From Gammaproteobacteria bacterium (GTDB lineage Bacteria > Pseudomonadota > Gammaproteobacteria > Steroidobacterales > GCA-2729495): a stretch of 64,000 bases of DNA. Positions 52,119 to 64,000 of this stretch are shown here, piece after piece (position 1 is the stretch's first letter; each line of letters starts with the position of its first letter). Under the pieces are notes generated by a model that ran no database searches, was not told the DNA's origin, and saw only the letters and a list, made by a program, of their open reading frames with translations. The translations under genes and the position numbers were made by a program. The stretch is from NCBI GenBank assembly GCA_024229935.1, contig JAAERX010000077.1:186001-250000 (forward strand). Reading direction: 5' to 3'.

Positions 52119-53153
52119 ATGACAATCCTGCTTGCTGAACTGGCGGTGCGTTATGGCTGTGAATTGCACGGCCATCCTGACACTGAAATCTCTGCTGTTG
52201 GTACTCTTAAGGATGCTCGTGAGGGTGAAATAAGCTTCCTTGCTAACCCGGGTTATCGTAAATTTCTTGCTACAACACAGGCGAGCGCAGTCATACTTAG
52301 TAAAGAACTGGCCGCAGAATGTCCGGTAGCCTGTCTTGTTGCCGCTGACCCATACCTAGCCTATGCCCGGATAGCAGCTGAATTGCATCCATTGCCTGAG
52401 CTCAATGCGGGTGTGCATCCAGCGGCTGTGGTGAGTGAATCTGCTGTCATACCCTCTAGCTGTGAAATTTCAGCAGGAGCCGTACTTGCCTCAGGTGTAA
52501 AATTAGGTGAGCGTGTATCCATTGGACCAAATTGCGTGATTGGTGAGAACTCGGTTGTGGGAGATGATTCCTGCCTGCTGGCAAATGTTTCTGTTTATGA
52601 TGGTTGCGAGATCGGTAGTCGGTGTCTGCTGCATGCCGGAGTTGTAATTGGCTCTGATGGTTTTGGTATAGCCAAAAGTGAACAGGGTTGGGTGAAAGTG
52701 CCTCAAATAGGAGCTGTCATACTGGGTGATGACGTTGAAATAGGGGCGTTATCAACTATTGATCGTGGTGCAATAGAAAATACTGTTCTTGGCAACGGGG
52801 TTAAAATTGATAACCAGGTGCAGATTGCGCATAACGTTACAGTAGGTGACCATACGGCGATTGCAGCTCAAAGTGGAATTTCAGGTAGTACCAAAGTGGG
52901 TGCCCGCTGCATTATTGGCGGTAAGGCTGCAATTGCGGGGCATATAGAGATAGCGGATGATGTTTATCTGCAGGGTGGCTCGGGCGTTGCCAATTCAATA
53001 AAGGACTCAGGAATCTATTCCAGTGCAATATCGGTAGAGCCAGTTACTAAGTGGCGTCGTATTGCAGCCCGGCTCAAGAATATTGATAAAATTGCTAAGC
53101 GCCTGGCAGCATTGGAAAAGCGTGTGGCTAAAAACAAGAACCGGAGCGATTAA
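52119..53153 (+). CDS. lpxD: UDP-3-O-(3-hydroxymyristoyl)glucosamine N-acyltransferase
   Basis: Hexapeptide repeats; IDRGAIENTVLGNGVKIDNQVQIAHNVTVGDHTAIAAQSGISGSTKVG. Confidence 0.96.
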   Translation: MTILLAELAVRYGCELHGHPDTEISAVGTLKDAREGEISFLANPGYRKFLATTQASAVILSKELAAECPVACLVAADPYLAYARIAAELHPLPELNAGVHPAAVVSESAVIPSSCEISAGAVLASGVKLGERVSIGPNCVIGENSVVGDDSCLLANVSVYDGCEIGSRCLLHAGVVIGSDGFGIAKSEQGWVKVPQIGAVILGDDVEIGALSTIDRGAIENTVLGNGVKIDNQVQIAHNVTVGDHTAIAAQSGISGSTKVGARCIIGGKAAIAGHIEIADDVYLQGGSGVANSIKDSGIYSSAISVEPVTKWRRIAARLKNIDKIAKRLAALEKRVAKNKNRSD

Positions 53154-53158
53154 GGATA

Positions 53159-53935
53159 ATGGCCTCAATTCATACAACAGCAATAGTTTCAACAGATGCG
53201 GAGCTTGCATCAGGTGTAAGTGTGGGTGCGTATACAATTATTGAAGCTGGAGTGACTATCGGTGCCGATACTGAGGTGGGTTCTCATTGTGTGATCAAAG
53301 GCGATACCACTATAGGCGAGCGTAATCGAATTTTTCAGTTTGCCTCAATTGGAGAAGACCCGCAGGATAAAAAATATGCCGGTGAGCCCACCAGCCTGGT
53401 AATTGGGGATGGCAATACGATTCGTGAATATTGCAGCCTGAACCGAGGTACCGCACAGGATAAGGGTGTCACTCAACTAGGCAATAACAACTGGCTTATG
53501 GCCTATGTGCATATAGCGCATGACTGCATTATTGGTAATGAAGCAATATTTGCTAATAACGTGACTCTTGCCGGCCATGTCACTGTGGGTGATTATGCCA
53601 TCTGGGGTGGTTTTTCCGGGGCACATCAGTTTGCCCGGGTTGGGGCACATGCATTTATTGCCAATAATACGGGTGTTGCTAAAGATGTACCGCCGTATGT
53701 AATGGCTGCAGGATTGCCGGCTGCACCACGCGGTATTAATTCCGAAGGATTAAAGCGCCGGGGTTTCGATGCTGATCAAATGAAGGCTATAAAAGATGCC
53801 TTTAGATTGTTGTACCGTTCCGGTTTGCGTTTGGAAGAAGCTCGGGAAAAGATTGCTGAGCTTGCACAAGAGCGTTCTGAAATCCAAATATTGGCTAAGT
53901 TCTTGGAACATTCCGAGCGCGGTTTCGTGCGCTAA
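53159..53935 (+). CDS. lpxA: Acyl-ACP--UDP-N-acetylglucosamine O-acyltransferase
   Basis: IHTTAIVSTDAELASGVSVGAYTIIEAGVTIG; FQFASIGEDPQDKKYAGEPTSLVIGDGNTIREYCSLNRGT. Confidence 0.96.
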   Translation: MASIHTTAIVSTDAELASGVSVGAYTIIEAGVTIGADTEVGSHCVIKGDTTIGERNRIFQFASIGEDPQDKKYAGEPTSLVIGDGNTIREYCSLNRGTAQDKGVTQLGNNNWLMAYVHIAHDCIIGNEAIFANNVTLAGHVTVGDYAIWGGFSGAHQFARVGAHAFIANNTGVAKDVPPYVMAAGLPAAPRGINSEGLKRRGFDADQMKAIKDAFRLLYRSGLRLEEAREKIAELAQERSEIQILAKFLEHSERGFVR

Positions 53936-53946
53936 GCGCCTGCAGC

Positions 53947-55092
53947 ATGCCACGACGCATTGTCATCATAGCGGGTGAGGCATCGGGAGATCAGCTTGCT
54001 GGTGGGCTTATTGAAGCTCTGCGTATTCGCTATCCGGATGCTATTTTCGAAGGAATCACCGGCCCGCGCATGCGTGCAGCAGGCTGCCAGTCCTGGGGTG
54101 ACTTTGAACAGCTCGCTATTATGGGGATCTTTGAGGTTATTCGGCATATTCCCCGTCTGCTACGCCTGAAGCGTGATTTATTAAAGCGTCTTCTGGATGA
54201 ACCACCTGACTTGCTTATTGGTGTTGATGCACCGGATTTTAATCTGCGTCTGGAAAAGGCTGCCAGAGCTGCCGGTATAACGACTGTTCATTATGTTTGT
54301 CCTTCAGTCTGGGCCTGGCGTAGTAGCAGGGTAAATGCTATTCGGGCGTCCTGTGATCTGGTGTTGTGTTTATTGCCATTTGAGGGTGATTTTCTGGCGC
54401 AACACGGTGTGCAAGCCAGATTTGTTGGTCATCCAATGGCAGATGAGATTGCTACAACCCCAATTAAAGCGGATGCCAGGCGCTTACTTGGGCTGGATGA
54501 CAGTGATCTTGTGGCCTTACTGCCGGGTAGCCGTATGGGTGAAGTTAGGTATATAGGACCAGCATTTATCCAGGCTGCTTTGTGGTTAAGAGAGCGTTTG
54601 CCGGAATTAAAATTTGTTATTGCTGCAGCGTCACCAGCGATTCATGAATTGATGCAGGCTGAAATTACTGCTGCTGAATTAGAGAGTTCGGTGAGCATTA
54701 TTGATGGTAGGCCACGGGACGTTATTGCTGCAGCCGATAGTGTCTTGCTTGCATCAGGTACAGCGACGTTGGAAACCATGTTGGTGAGGCGGCCTATGGT
54801 GGTAGCCTATAAGGTGTTCTGGTTAACCGCCTGGTTATTGAGAAAAAGTGGCCTGGTCAAAGTAGACCGGTTTTCTTTGCCTAATCTGCTGGCTGATGCC
54901 AGCCTGGTGCCTGAACTCCTACAAGAGGAGGCAACGGGTCCTCACCTTGGGTCTGCCGTTCTAAATCAACTTAAGAATCCGGATGTTACAAGGGATATGG
55001 TAGAAAAATTCGAGGAATTGGCCACTCTGTTGAGATGTGGTGCCAGTGAGCAGGCTGCTATTGGTATTCAGGCGTTGCTCGAACGTACCTGA
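53947..55092 (+). CDS. lpxB: Lipid-A-disaccharide synthase
   Basis: IVIIAGEASGDQLAGGLIEAL; VHYVCPSVWAWRSSR; LLPGSRMGEV. Confidence 0.96.
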   Translation: MPRRIVIIAGEASGDQLAGGLIEALRIRYPDAIFEGITGPRMRAAGCQSWGDFEQLAIMGIFEVIRHIPRLLRLKRDLLKRLLDEPPDLLIGVDAPDFNLRLEKAARAAGITTVHYVCPSVWAWRSSRVNAIRASCDLVLCLLPFEGDFLAQHGVQARFVGHPMADEIATTPIKADARRLLGLDDSDLVALLPGSRMGEVRYIGPAFIQAALWLRERLPELKFVIAAASPAIHELMQAEITAAELESSVSIIDGRPRDVIAAADSVLLASGTATLETMLVRRPMVVAYKVFWLTAWLLRKSGLVKVDRFSLPNLLADASLVPELLQEEATGPHLGSAVLNQLKNPDVTRDMVEKFEELATLLRCGASEQAAIGIQALLERT

Positions 55093-55253
55093 GCTGTTCT
55101 GTCCTTTTTTAAGCTGATTGCTCTTAAGGGCTGGTGTCTGTTTGCTCACTGCGTATGATTGACCCACTAATTTTTCCTTATATTAATTGTGTCCGCCTGT
55201 TTTAGCTGAGAGTACTCAGACTAACGATTAAAGGTTGGTGGCTGGAGAGAAAT

Positions 55254-55844
55254 GTGAGTTTCCTTGCAGGGGTAGATGAGGCTGGGCGGGGGCCTCTTGC
55301 TGGGCCAGTCGTTGCTGCAGTAGTAGTACTTCAGGATGGGCAAATAATTGAAGGCGTACGGGATTCAAAAAAAATAACTGCGCGGCGACGTGAGGAATTG
55401 CTGATAAGAATTAAAAGTGAAGCTGTAGCCTGGGCACTTGGTACCGCTGATGTAGAAGAGATTGACCGACTCAATATACTTGGTGCAACAATGCTGGCTA
55501 TGCAACGGGCAATTAAAAAACTCGATGTAATGCCACAACGCTTGCAGATCGATGGTAATCAACGCCCGGAATTGCCGCATGAACTTGATAGAGTGACGCA
55601 TACGCTTGTTGGTGGTGATGATATTTGTCCAGCTATAGCTGCGGCATCAATTATCGCCAAGGTGGAGCGAGATCAAATGATGGAGGAATTACATAATCAG
55701 TACCCTGATTATGGCTTTGACCGTCATAAGGGATACCCTACTGCTGCACACCGACAGGCTCTTATGGACCTGGGTGTCACACCAGTACATAGAATGAGTT
55801 TTCGGCCGGTTCGTGAAGCTGCTGAGACCGCTGGCCTGCGTTAG
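55254..55844 (+). CDS. rnhB: Ribonuclease HII
   Basis: FLAGVDEAGRGPLAGPVVAAVVVL; AAASIIAKVERDQMMEELHNQYPDYGFDRHKGYPTAAH. Confidence 0.96.
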   Translation: MSFLAGVDEAGRGPLAGPVVAAVVVLQDGQIIEGVRDSKKITARRREELLIRIKSEAVAWALGTADVEEIDRLNILGATMLAMQRAIKKLDVMPQRLQIDGNQRPELPHELDRVTHTLVGGDDICPAIAAASIIAKVERDQMMEELHNQYPDYGFDRHKGYPTAAHRQALMDLGVTPVHRMSFRPVREAAETAGLR

Positions 55845-55864
55845 CCACTGGGAGTTTAACTGCG

Positions 55865-58800
55865 TTGCAATCCGGGTTTATACATCTACATCTGCATTCT
55901 GAATACTCGCTGTCAGACAGTGTTATACGCTTGCCTGCATTGCTGCAGCAAACGGCAAGCAGTGGCATGCCTGCAGTTGCACTTACTGATCAAAACAATC
56001 TCTTCGGTCTTGTTAAATTCTACAAGGCAAGCCTTGTGGCCGGAATTAAACCCATTGTTGGCGCTGATTTATTTGTTGAGGCACCGGGTACACGTGATGG
56101 CTATGCGTCTCTTGTATTTCTCTGTCTCAATAACACGGGCTATCGAAATCTAAAATGCTTGATTACACGCTCATATGTTGAAGGCCAGAAGAATGGTGTC
56201 CCGGTTGTTAAGGCAGATTGGCTTGATAATGACAGTGTTGAAGGGCTTGTCGTTTTATCAGGGGGCTATGATGGTGCTGTCACCCAATGGCTTTTGGATG
56301 AAAGGTATGAACAGGCAGAGCAGCAGGTTCGTGATTTTATGGAGAGGTTCTCCGGTAATTTCTTCCTTGAATTACAGCGTACCGGCAGAGAATCAGAAGA
56401 CCGCTATGTTAAGGCGGCTGTAAAACTTGCGGTCAAGTTACAGTGCCCTGTAGTTGCAACTAATGACGTGCGTTTTCTTACCAAGGGTGATTTTGAGGCA
56501 CATGAAGCACGTACATGTGTGCAGGGTGGTTACACCCTTGAGGATCGCTCACGACCACATCACTACAGTGAGCAGCAATATCTGCGAAGTCCTGCTGAGA
56601 TGCATGAACTTTTTAGTGATCTGCCGGAGGCTCTGGAAAATACAGTAGAAATTGCCAAACGTTGTAATGTTACCTTGGAACTGGGTAACAGTGTTTTACC
56701 TGATTATGATATTCCTGCTGAGCAAACGCCTGAAGAGTATCTGAGCAGTAATGCCCAAGCCGGATTGATCACCAGGCTGGAGGGCAGGCCACAATCTGCC
56801 CACGAGCGGGCAATTTATGATCAGCGCCTGGAGCGAGAACTTTCCGTTATTGCCGGCATGGGTTTTGCTGGATACTTTCTAATTGTTGCCGATTTTATAC
56901 GCTGGGCTAAAGAAAATGGTGTGCCTGTTGGACCCGGTCGTGGTTCAGGTGCTGGTTCACTCGTTGCATGGGTACTTGGGATTACGGATATTGATCCACT
57001 GGAATTTGATTTGCTCTTTGAGCGCTTTTTGAACCCCGAACGTGTATCCATGCCGGATTTTGATATTGATTTTTGTATGGATGGTCGTGACAGGGTCATA
57101 GAGTATGTTGCCAGCCGTTATGGTGCTGATCGGGTTTCCCAGATCATCACCTATGGAACGATGGGTGCAAAAGCAGTAGTCCGTGATGTAGGCAGGGTTA
57201 TGGGGCACCCCTATGGCTTTGCTGATCGGATAGCGAGGTTAATACCACCCACACCAGGTATGACTCTTGAGAAGGCCTTTGAGGAAGAGCCTGAACTCGG
57301 TCAGATTTATGACTCTGATGAAGAGGTAAAAATTGTTATTGATATGGCCAGGCAGTTGGAAGGTCTAGCCAGAAATGCAGGTACACATGCGGGTGGTGTT
57401 GTAATTTCACCAACAGCATTGACTGATTTTGCCCCGCTTTACCAGCCAGATGGTGAGACCGGTACAGTCACGCAGTTTGATATGAAAGATATTGAATCTG
57501 TTGGGCTGGTTAAATTTGATTTCCTCGGTCTGCGAACACTTACAGTTATCGATAAGGCATTAAAGATAATTAATGCAAGTGAAGGTATGTCTGGACAAGC
57601 CCCAGTGGAGCTTGAGGAGATACCAAGAGACGATCCGGCCACCTTTGAATTGTTACAGGCAAGTAAAACACATGCGGTTTTTCAGCTTGAATCACGAGGT
57701 ATGCGGGATCTGATCAAGCGCCTGCAACCCGATTGCTTTAATGACATTGTGGCTTTGGTCGCTTTGTTCAGACCTGGGCCTTTGCAGTCAGGCATGGTTG
57801 ATACGTATATCGAGCGTAAGCATGGTGGCAATGATGTAGCAATTGATTTCCTGCACCCTGATCTTGAGCCTGTACTGGCGACTACCTACGGTGTCATCCT
57901 GTATCAGGAACAGGTTATGCAGACGGCCCAGATTCTGGCGGGTTATTCACTGGGACAAGCGGATCTGCTGCGCAGGGCAATGGGTAAGAAGATTGCTGCA
58001 GAGATGGCCAAGCAACGTGACATTTTTATTCAGGGTGCTACTGATAATGGTGTCGATAAGCACCAGGCTGCCCATATCTTTGGACTCATGGAAAAGTTTG
58101 CTGAATATGGTTTTAACAAATCACATTCTGCCGCTTATGCATTACTGGCCTATCAGACAGCCTGGCTTAAGGCTCATTATCCTGCTGCATTTATGGCATC
58201 CGTTTTAAGTGCTGATATAGAAGCGACAGACAAACTGAAAGACCATCGCCGTGAATGCAAAGAAATGGGGTTGACACTAATGTGCCCTGATATCAATGCC
58301 TCATTTACCAGTTTTACCGTAGCAGGGGATAGGCGTATAGCCTATGGGTTGGGTGCTCTGAAAGGATTGGGGCGACAGGCGGCAGACACTATCGTGGCAG
58401 AGCGTGAGGCAAATGGTTTATACCAGAGTCTGCATGAGTTCTGCTTACGAGCAGATAGTTTAAAAGTTAATAAACGGGCGGTTGAATCACTGATTAAAGC
58501 GGGTGCTTTTGATGCTCTGGGGGTAAATCGCCCCAGCTTGTTAGCTGATATGTCTATTGCAATGACTGCTGCTGAACAACATGCACGGGCGCAGGAAGCT
58601 GGGCAAAACGATATGTTTGGTACAGATGAAGCACCACCGCCATCACCAGCCAGGGCTTCCATTTTGCCTAAATGGAGCCCCAAGACCCTTTTTCTTAAAG
58701 AACATGAGGCACTGGGGTTGTTTCTTAGCGGTCATCCTTTTGATCAGTATCGCGATGATTGTCCTTATATATGTTCTGGGCCTATTACTTCAGTAGTAGG

Positions 58801-59359
58801 GGGGCTTAAGAAGCCGGGCAAAGGTGAAGATGCATGGCGATCTGCCAAGGACATTTCCCTGGCAGGTTTACTAACCGATATTCGTAAGCGAGGAAACCGT
58901 GTCACGATGTATCTGGATGATGGTATTAGCCGTATTGAGCTCACAATGTTTAGTGAGGCATTTCAGGAGTACCGTCATCTGATTGCTGAGCATGCCCTGC
59001 GAGTAGTAAGCGGTAAGATTCGTTACGATGATTTCATAGGCGGGTGGCGCCTAGCAGTAAAGGATATTAAGGATATTGACCGAGTAATCGAACAACGAGC
59101 TTCACATCTGACGATACACTGGCTAACTGCTGAAGCATCGGGTATGGATTCTGATACCCTGCGGGAAATATTAGCCCCATTCAGGCCCGGGCGTTGTGAT
59201 GTTGAGCTTCATTACCGAAATAATGATGCTCAGGCTAGGTTGCCACTTGGTGGTGACTGGCGAGTGCGACCCAGTGGTGAACTGCGCGACAAGCTGGCAG
59301 AGACTGTAGGCATTAATGCATTCAGATTTGATTATGAAAAAAGCGCTGCACCCGGTTAA
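55865..59359 (+). CDS. dnaE: DNA polymerase III alpha subunit
   Basis: FIHLHLHSEYSLSDSVIRL; GPGRGSGAGSLVAWVLGITDIDPLEFDLLFERFLNPERVSMPDFDIDFCMDGRDRVIEYV; PHP and OB domains; TTG start apparent. Confidence 0.97.
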   Translation: MQSGFIHLHLHSEYSLSDSVIRLPALLQQTASSGMPAVALTDQNNLFGLVKFYKASLVAGIKPIVGADLFVEAPGTRDGYASLVFLCLNNTGYRNLKCLITRSYVEGQKNGVPVVKADWLDNDSVEGLVVLSGGYDGAVTQWLLDERYEQAEQQVRDFMERFSGNFFLELQRTGRESEDRYVKAAVKLAVKLQCPVVATNDVRFLTKGDFEAHEARTCVQGGYTLEDRSRPHHYSEQQYLRSPAEMHELFSDLPEALENTVEIAKRCNVTLELGNSVLPDYDIPAEQTPEEYLSSNAQAGLITRLEGRPQSAHERAIYDQRLERELSVIAGMGFAGYFLIVADFIRWAKENGVPVGPGRGSGAGSLVAWVLGITDIDPLEFDLLFERFLNPERVSMPDFDIDFCMDGRDRVIEYVASRYGADRVSQIITYGTMGAKAVVRDVGRVMGHPYGFADRIARLIPPTPGMTLEKAFEEEPELGQIYDSDEEVKIVIDMARQLEGLARNAGTHAGGVVISPTALTDFAPLYQPDGETGTVTQFDMKDIESVGLVKFDFLGLRTLTVIDKALKIINASEGMSGQAPVELEEIPRDDPATFELLQASKTHAVFQLESRGMRDLIKRLQPDCFNDIVALVALFRPGPLQSGMVDTYIERKHGGNDVAIDFLHPDLEPVLATTYGVILYQEQVMQTAQILAGYSLGQADLLRRAMGKKIAAEMAKQRDIFIQGATDNGVDKHQAAHIFGLMEKFAEYGFNKSHSAAYALLAYQTAWLKAHYPAAFMASVLSADIEATDKLKDHRRECKEMGLTLMCPDINASFTSFTVAGDRRIAYGLGALKGLGRQAADTIVAEREANGLYQSLHEFCLRADSLKVNKRAVESLIKAGAFDALGVNRPSLLADMSIAMTAAEQHARAQEAGQNDMFGTDEAPPPSPARASILPKWSPKTLFLKEHEALGLFLSGHPFDQYRDDCPYICSGPITSVVGGLKKPGKGEDAWRSAKDISLAGLLTDIRKRGNRVTMYLDDGISRIELTMFSEAFQEYRHLIAEHALRVVSGKIRYDDFIGGWRLAVKDIKDIDRVIEQRASHLTIHWLTAEASGMDSDTLREILAPFRPGRCDVELHYRNNDAQARLPLGGDWRVRPSGELRDKLAETVGINAFRFDYEKSAAPG

Positions 59360-59436
59360 GTCTTACAGGCACCTGTCCATTCAGTGGGGAGGTCAGGTAT
59401 GATTCTCTTCTTGTTTTTATAGGGCAGGTTTAGGCG

Positions 59437-60396
59437 ATGGACCTTAATTTTCTTGACTTTGAGCAACCGATTGCCGAGTTAGAGGCAAAAATTGACGAAC
59501 TGAGGTTTGTCGGTGATGACTCCAAGCTCAATATCAGTGATGAAATTGATCGACTCAAAAGTAAAAGCGAGTCGCTAACACAAAACATTTTTTCTAATCT
59601 GAGCCCCTGGCAGGTTGCACAGATTGCACGTCACCCACAGCGGCCTTATACCCTGGATTATCTTAAGTTCATGTGTCCTGACTTTCAGGAGTTACATGGC
59701 GACCGGATGTATTCAGATGATGCTGCAATTGTTGGTGGACTGGCTCGAATTGCTGGTAAACCCGTTATGCTTATCGGTCATCAGAAAGGCCGTAACACTA
59801 AGAGTAGGGTTACCCGAAACTATGGTATGCCCAAACCAGAAGGCTATCGTAAGGCGCTGCGCCTAATGCAGCTTGCGGAACGCTTTGGGTTGCCGATTGT
59901 GACATTAATTGATACTCCAGGCGCTTACCCGGGTATTGGTGCAGAAGAACGCGGCCAGAGTGAAGCCATCGCTCGTAATCTTTTTGTCATGGCAAAGCTT
60001 AAGACACCTATTGTTAGTGTCGTGATTGGTGAAGGTGGTTCAGGTGGTGCACTGGCTGTGGGTGTCTGTGATCATCTTATTATGCTTGAGTACAGTATCT
60101 ACTCGGTTATCTCACCAGAAGGCTGTGCCAGTATCCTGTGGAAAGATGCGGAGAAGGCAGAGTTGGCTGCTACGGCAATGGGGGTTACTGCACAACGCCT
60201 GCAAAGTCTTAATCTCGTTGATGAGGTTGTGCCAGAACCTTTGGGTGGTGCACACCGTGCCCCACAGCTGATGGCTGAGACATTGCAGAATGCCTTGGTA
60301 GATACTCTATTGAAACTGGAAAGTATGAGTGCCAGTGAGCTTGTCCTGCGTCGGGAAGATCGTCTGGAGTCAGTAGGGAGCTTCAGCGAGAGTTAG
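59437..60396 (+). CDS. accA: Acetyl-CoA carboxylase carboxyltransferase subunit alpha
   Basis: [94 protein letters not shown]. Confidence 0.97.
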   Translation: MDLNFLDFEQPIAELEAKIDELRFVGDDSKLNISDEIDRLKSKSESLTQNIFSNLSPWQVAQIARHPQRPYTLDYLKFMCPDFQELHGDRMYSDDAAIVGGLARIAGKPVMLIGHQKGRNTKSRVTRNYGMPKPEGYRKALRLMQLAERFGLPIVTLIDTPGAYPGIGAEERGQSEAIARNLFVMAKLKTPIVSVVIGEGGSGGALAVGVCDHLIMLEYSIYSVISPEGCASILWKDAEKAELAATAMGVTAQRLQSLNLVDEVVPEPLGGAHRAPQLMAETLQNALVDTLLKLESMSASELVLRREDRLESVGSFSES

Positions 60397-60432
60397 GTGC
60401 AGGGGTCATCACAGCTGTGTAGCACTACCACC

Positions 60433-61803
60433 ATGAAAGATGACTCAAATCCACAAGATGTTCTTGTAACGGCCTTTTATGATGTGCTGAATGCTTGTCT
60501 CAGGCCAGAGCAGCCCCTTTGTATTGCCTACAGTGGCGGAATGGATTCTGCAGTATTGCTGCATGTGGCTGTACAACAAACAGTTTATCCGCTGAGAGCC
60601 ATTTATGTGGATCATGGCTTGTCACCGGAAGCCGGTGACTGGGCGGCCCACTGTGATCAGGTCTGTAAACAACTGGATGTTCCGTTCACAGCCGTAAAGG
60701 TTGAGGTTGATAGTGCTGGGGGGCAGGGCCCGGAAGCTGCGGCAAGAGAGGCCCGCTATACCATTCTCAGGGACATGCTAGGTGATGATGAGGTTTTACT
60801 GACTGCACATCATGAACAGGATCAGATGGAAACATTTCTTTTGCAAATGTTACGCGGCAGTGGTTTGCAGGGATTGTCCGGGATGCCTTTGTGCACCATG
60901 AGTAATGGTTATACGCATGTACGACCGATGTTGAACGTACCTGCTGAAACTGTTCAGGCTTATGCAGAAAAGGCTGGCTTGAGCTGGGTGGAAGACCCGA
61001 GCAATGCAGAAGATCATTTCAACCGAAATTTTTTGCGGCATAAAGTGCTACCAAAAATAAGGGAACGTTGGCCAGCTGCAGCCAGAGCAACAGTCCGATC
61101 AGCGCGGTTAAATGCAGAAGCAGCTGAACTACTGGATGAGTTGGCAGCTGAAGATTTGCAAGGTCAGGTTGCAGGACATCAGCTCAAGCTGACTAAGCTG
61201 CTACCTTTATCAACAGGCCGGAAAAAGAATGCACTTCGTTATCTCCTGCGCCACTGGCACATGCCGGTGCCCTCGGAAGCACAACTATCACAGGCATTGC
61301 ATGCATTATTTGCTGCCCGGGTCGACGGTCAACCTGAGGCAGCATGGCCAGGCGTTCGTATCCGTCGTTATCGGGATTTACTTTGGTTTTTTACTGAGGA
61401 GGATGACCCGCTGGCACCTACAAACCGACTGCTTGGGACCTATAACTGGGATGGCATGCTTCCACTAGATATGGGGCCAGTGCGCGGCAGGCTGGAATTA
61501 ACTAATGTTGTAGGTATGGGCATCTCTGCCTCTGCCACCTCAAAACCATTGGTGGTGAGGTTCAGGCACGGGGGGGAGCGTCTGCGTCCTGCACCGAGGT
61601 CACGAACCCGCCAGCTGAAGAATTTGCTGCAGGAATCTGACATAGTCCCATGGATGCGTGGACATATTCCGTTGATTTATTCTGGAGAACAGTTACTCGC
61701 GGTAGGTGATTTATGGGTAGATGCAGCCTGTGTGGCTGGGCCCTCAGAGACTGGTCGTATGGTTTGCTGGACAGGTTATTCACCTATTCGAGAAACAGAT
61801 TGA
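60433..61803 (+). CDS. tilS: tRNA(Ile)-lysidine synthase
   Basis: CIAYSGGMDSAVLLHVAV; YVDHGLSPEAGDWAAHC; LTAHHEQDQMETFLLQMLRGSGLQGLSGM. Confidence 0.95.
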   Translation: MKDDSNPQDVLVTAFYDVLNACLRPEQPLCIAYSGGMDSAVLLHVAVQQTVYPLRAIYVDHGLSPEAGDWAAHCDQVCKQLDVPFTAVKVEVDSAGGQGPEAAAREARYTILRDMLGDDEVLLTAHHEQDQMETFLLQMLRGSGLQGLSGMPLCTMSNGYTHVRPMLNVPAETVQAYAEKAGLSWVEDPSNAEDHFNRNFLRHKVLPKIRERWPAAARATVRSARLNAEAAELLDELAAEDLQGQVAGHQLKLTKLLPLSTGRKKNALRYLLRHWHMPVPSEAQLSQALHALFAARVDGQPEAAWPGVRIRRYRDLLWFFTEEDDPLAPTNRLLGTYNWDGMLPLDMGPVRGRLELTNVVGMGISASATSKPLVVRFRHGGERLRPAPRSRTRQLKNLLQESDIVPWMRGHIPLIYSGEQLLAVGDLWVDAACVAGPSETGRMVCWTGYSPIRETD

Positions 61804-62044
61804 TTGTGAGTGACCGGGCTATCTGGTAATTTGTACTACCAACCTGGTGGTCAGTTTGGGTGTTCTGAAGGCCGGAGCGCGCTTTATCCCCGGGCCCCTT
61901 TACGGGTGGTTTAGGTAATCAAAGCGACTCTGGCTTTATTTGTATGTGCATGAAGCGCATATACTGATTTATTAGCGCCCCTGATTTTAGAATTTTATAG
62001 CCTGAAGGCTCAGTAACTATGGATAATGTGCAAGTGATCGGTAA

Positions 62045-63712
<1,668 letters not shown>

Positions 63713-63731
63713 ACCCAAGAGTAAGTAATCA

Positions 63732-64000
63732 ATGAAGTTGCTCGATTTTAATGTAGGGTTTGACCAGCCATTCTTTCTTATTGCAGGTCCTTGTGTCATT
63801 GAGAGTGAGTCATTAGCCCTGTCTACAGCGGAATATTTGCGTGACCTGACGGCTAAGCTGGGGATTCCCTTCATCTATAAATCATCCTTTGATAAAGCCA
63901 ATCGTTCCTCGGTAAATAGTTTTCGCGGGCCTGGTATAGAAGAGGGCTTGAGGATACTTGAGAAAGTAAAGTGTGATATTGGTGTGCCCGTGTTAACGGA
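63732..64000 (+). CDS. kdsA: 3-deoxy-8-phosphooctulonate synthase (3' end outside window)
   Basis: [76 protein letters not shown]; open to window end. Confidence 0.95.
   Translation, partial: MKLLDFNVGFDQPFFLIAGPCVIESESLALSTAEYLRDLTAKLGIPFIYKSSFDKANRSSVNSFRGPGIEEGLRILEKVKCDIGVPVLT

Noticed and set aside
55093-55253. lpxB-rnhB gap screened for a missing gene
   Set aside because: No coding fragment seen; the two genes are canonical neighbours.

Overview
The window looks like a conserved gammaproteobacterial chromosome segment. It carries lon (3' part)-hupB-tRNA-Val/Asp-ppiD, fabI, a methyltransferase and dnaQ, nhaB, a partial polysaccharide locus (UDP-sugar epimerase, pgi, ugd, Wzm/Wzt ABC exporter, outer-membrane barrel, OPX export protein, WecA-like priming transferase), gltX with tRNA-Glu/Ala, a PrsK/PrsR-like two-component pair, galE, an N-formylglutamate amidohydrolase/YbdK pair, dusA, a cyclase-FHA protein, yoaA-tsaB-dsbB, dapE-arsC-dapD-glnD-map, and the long rpsB-tsf-pyrH-frr-uppS-cdsA-rseP-bamA-skp-lpxD-lpxA-lpxB-rnhB-dnaE-accA-tilS-pyrG-kdsA array. 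I found no CRISPR array, transposon or prophage. The most interesting signals are decayed gene relics in apparent intergenic DNA: rnhA between its usual neighbours, the N-terminus of a GTP-type PEP carboxykinase with a one-base frameshift, and an internally deleted TviB/WbpO-type UDP-sugar dehydrogenase. In addition, fabZ and dxr are absent from their canonical positions, ribosomal protein S2 has a histone-H1-like tail, and a divergent promoter region carries a 21-bp tandem repeat plus a CRP-like palindrome. I did not find a convincing wholly new system; the evidence points to stepwise gene loss. All homology calls come from recognising motifs by eye, with no database search.
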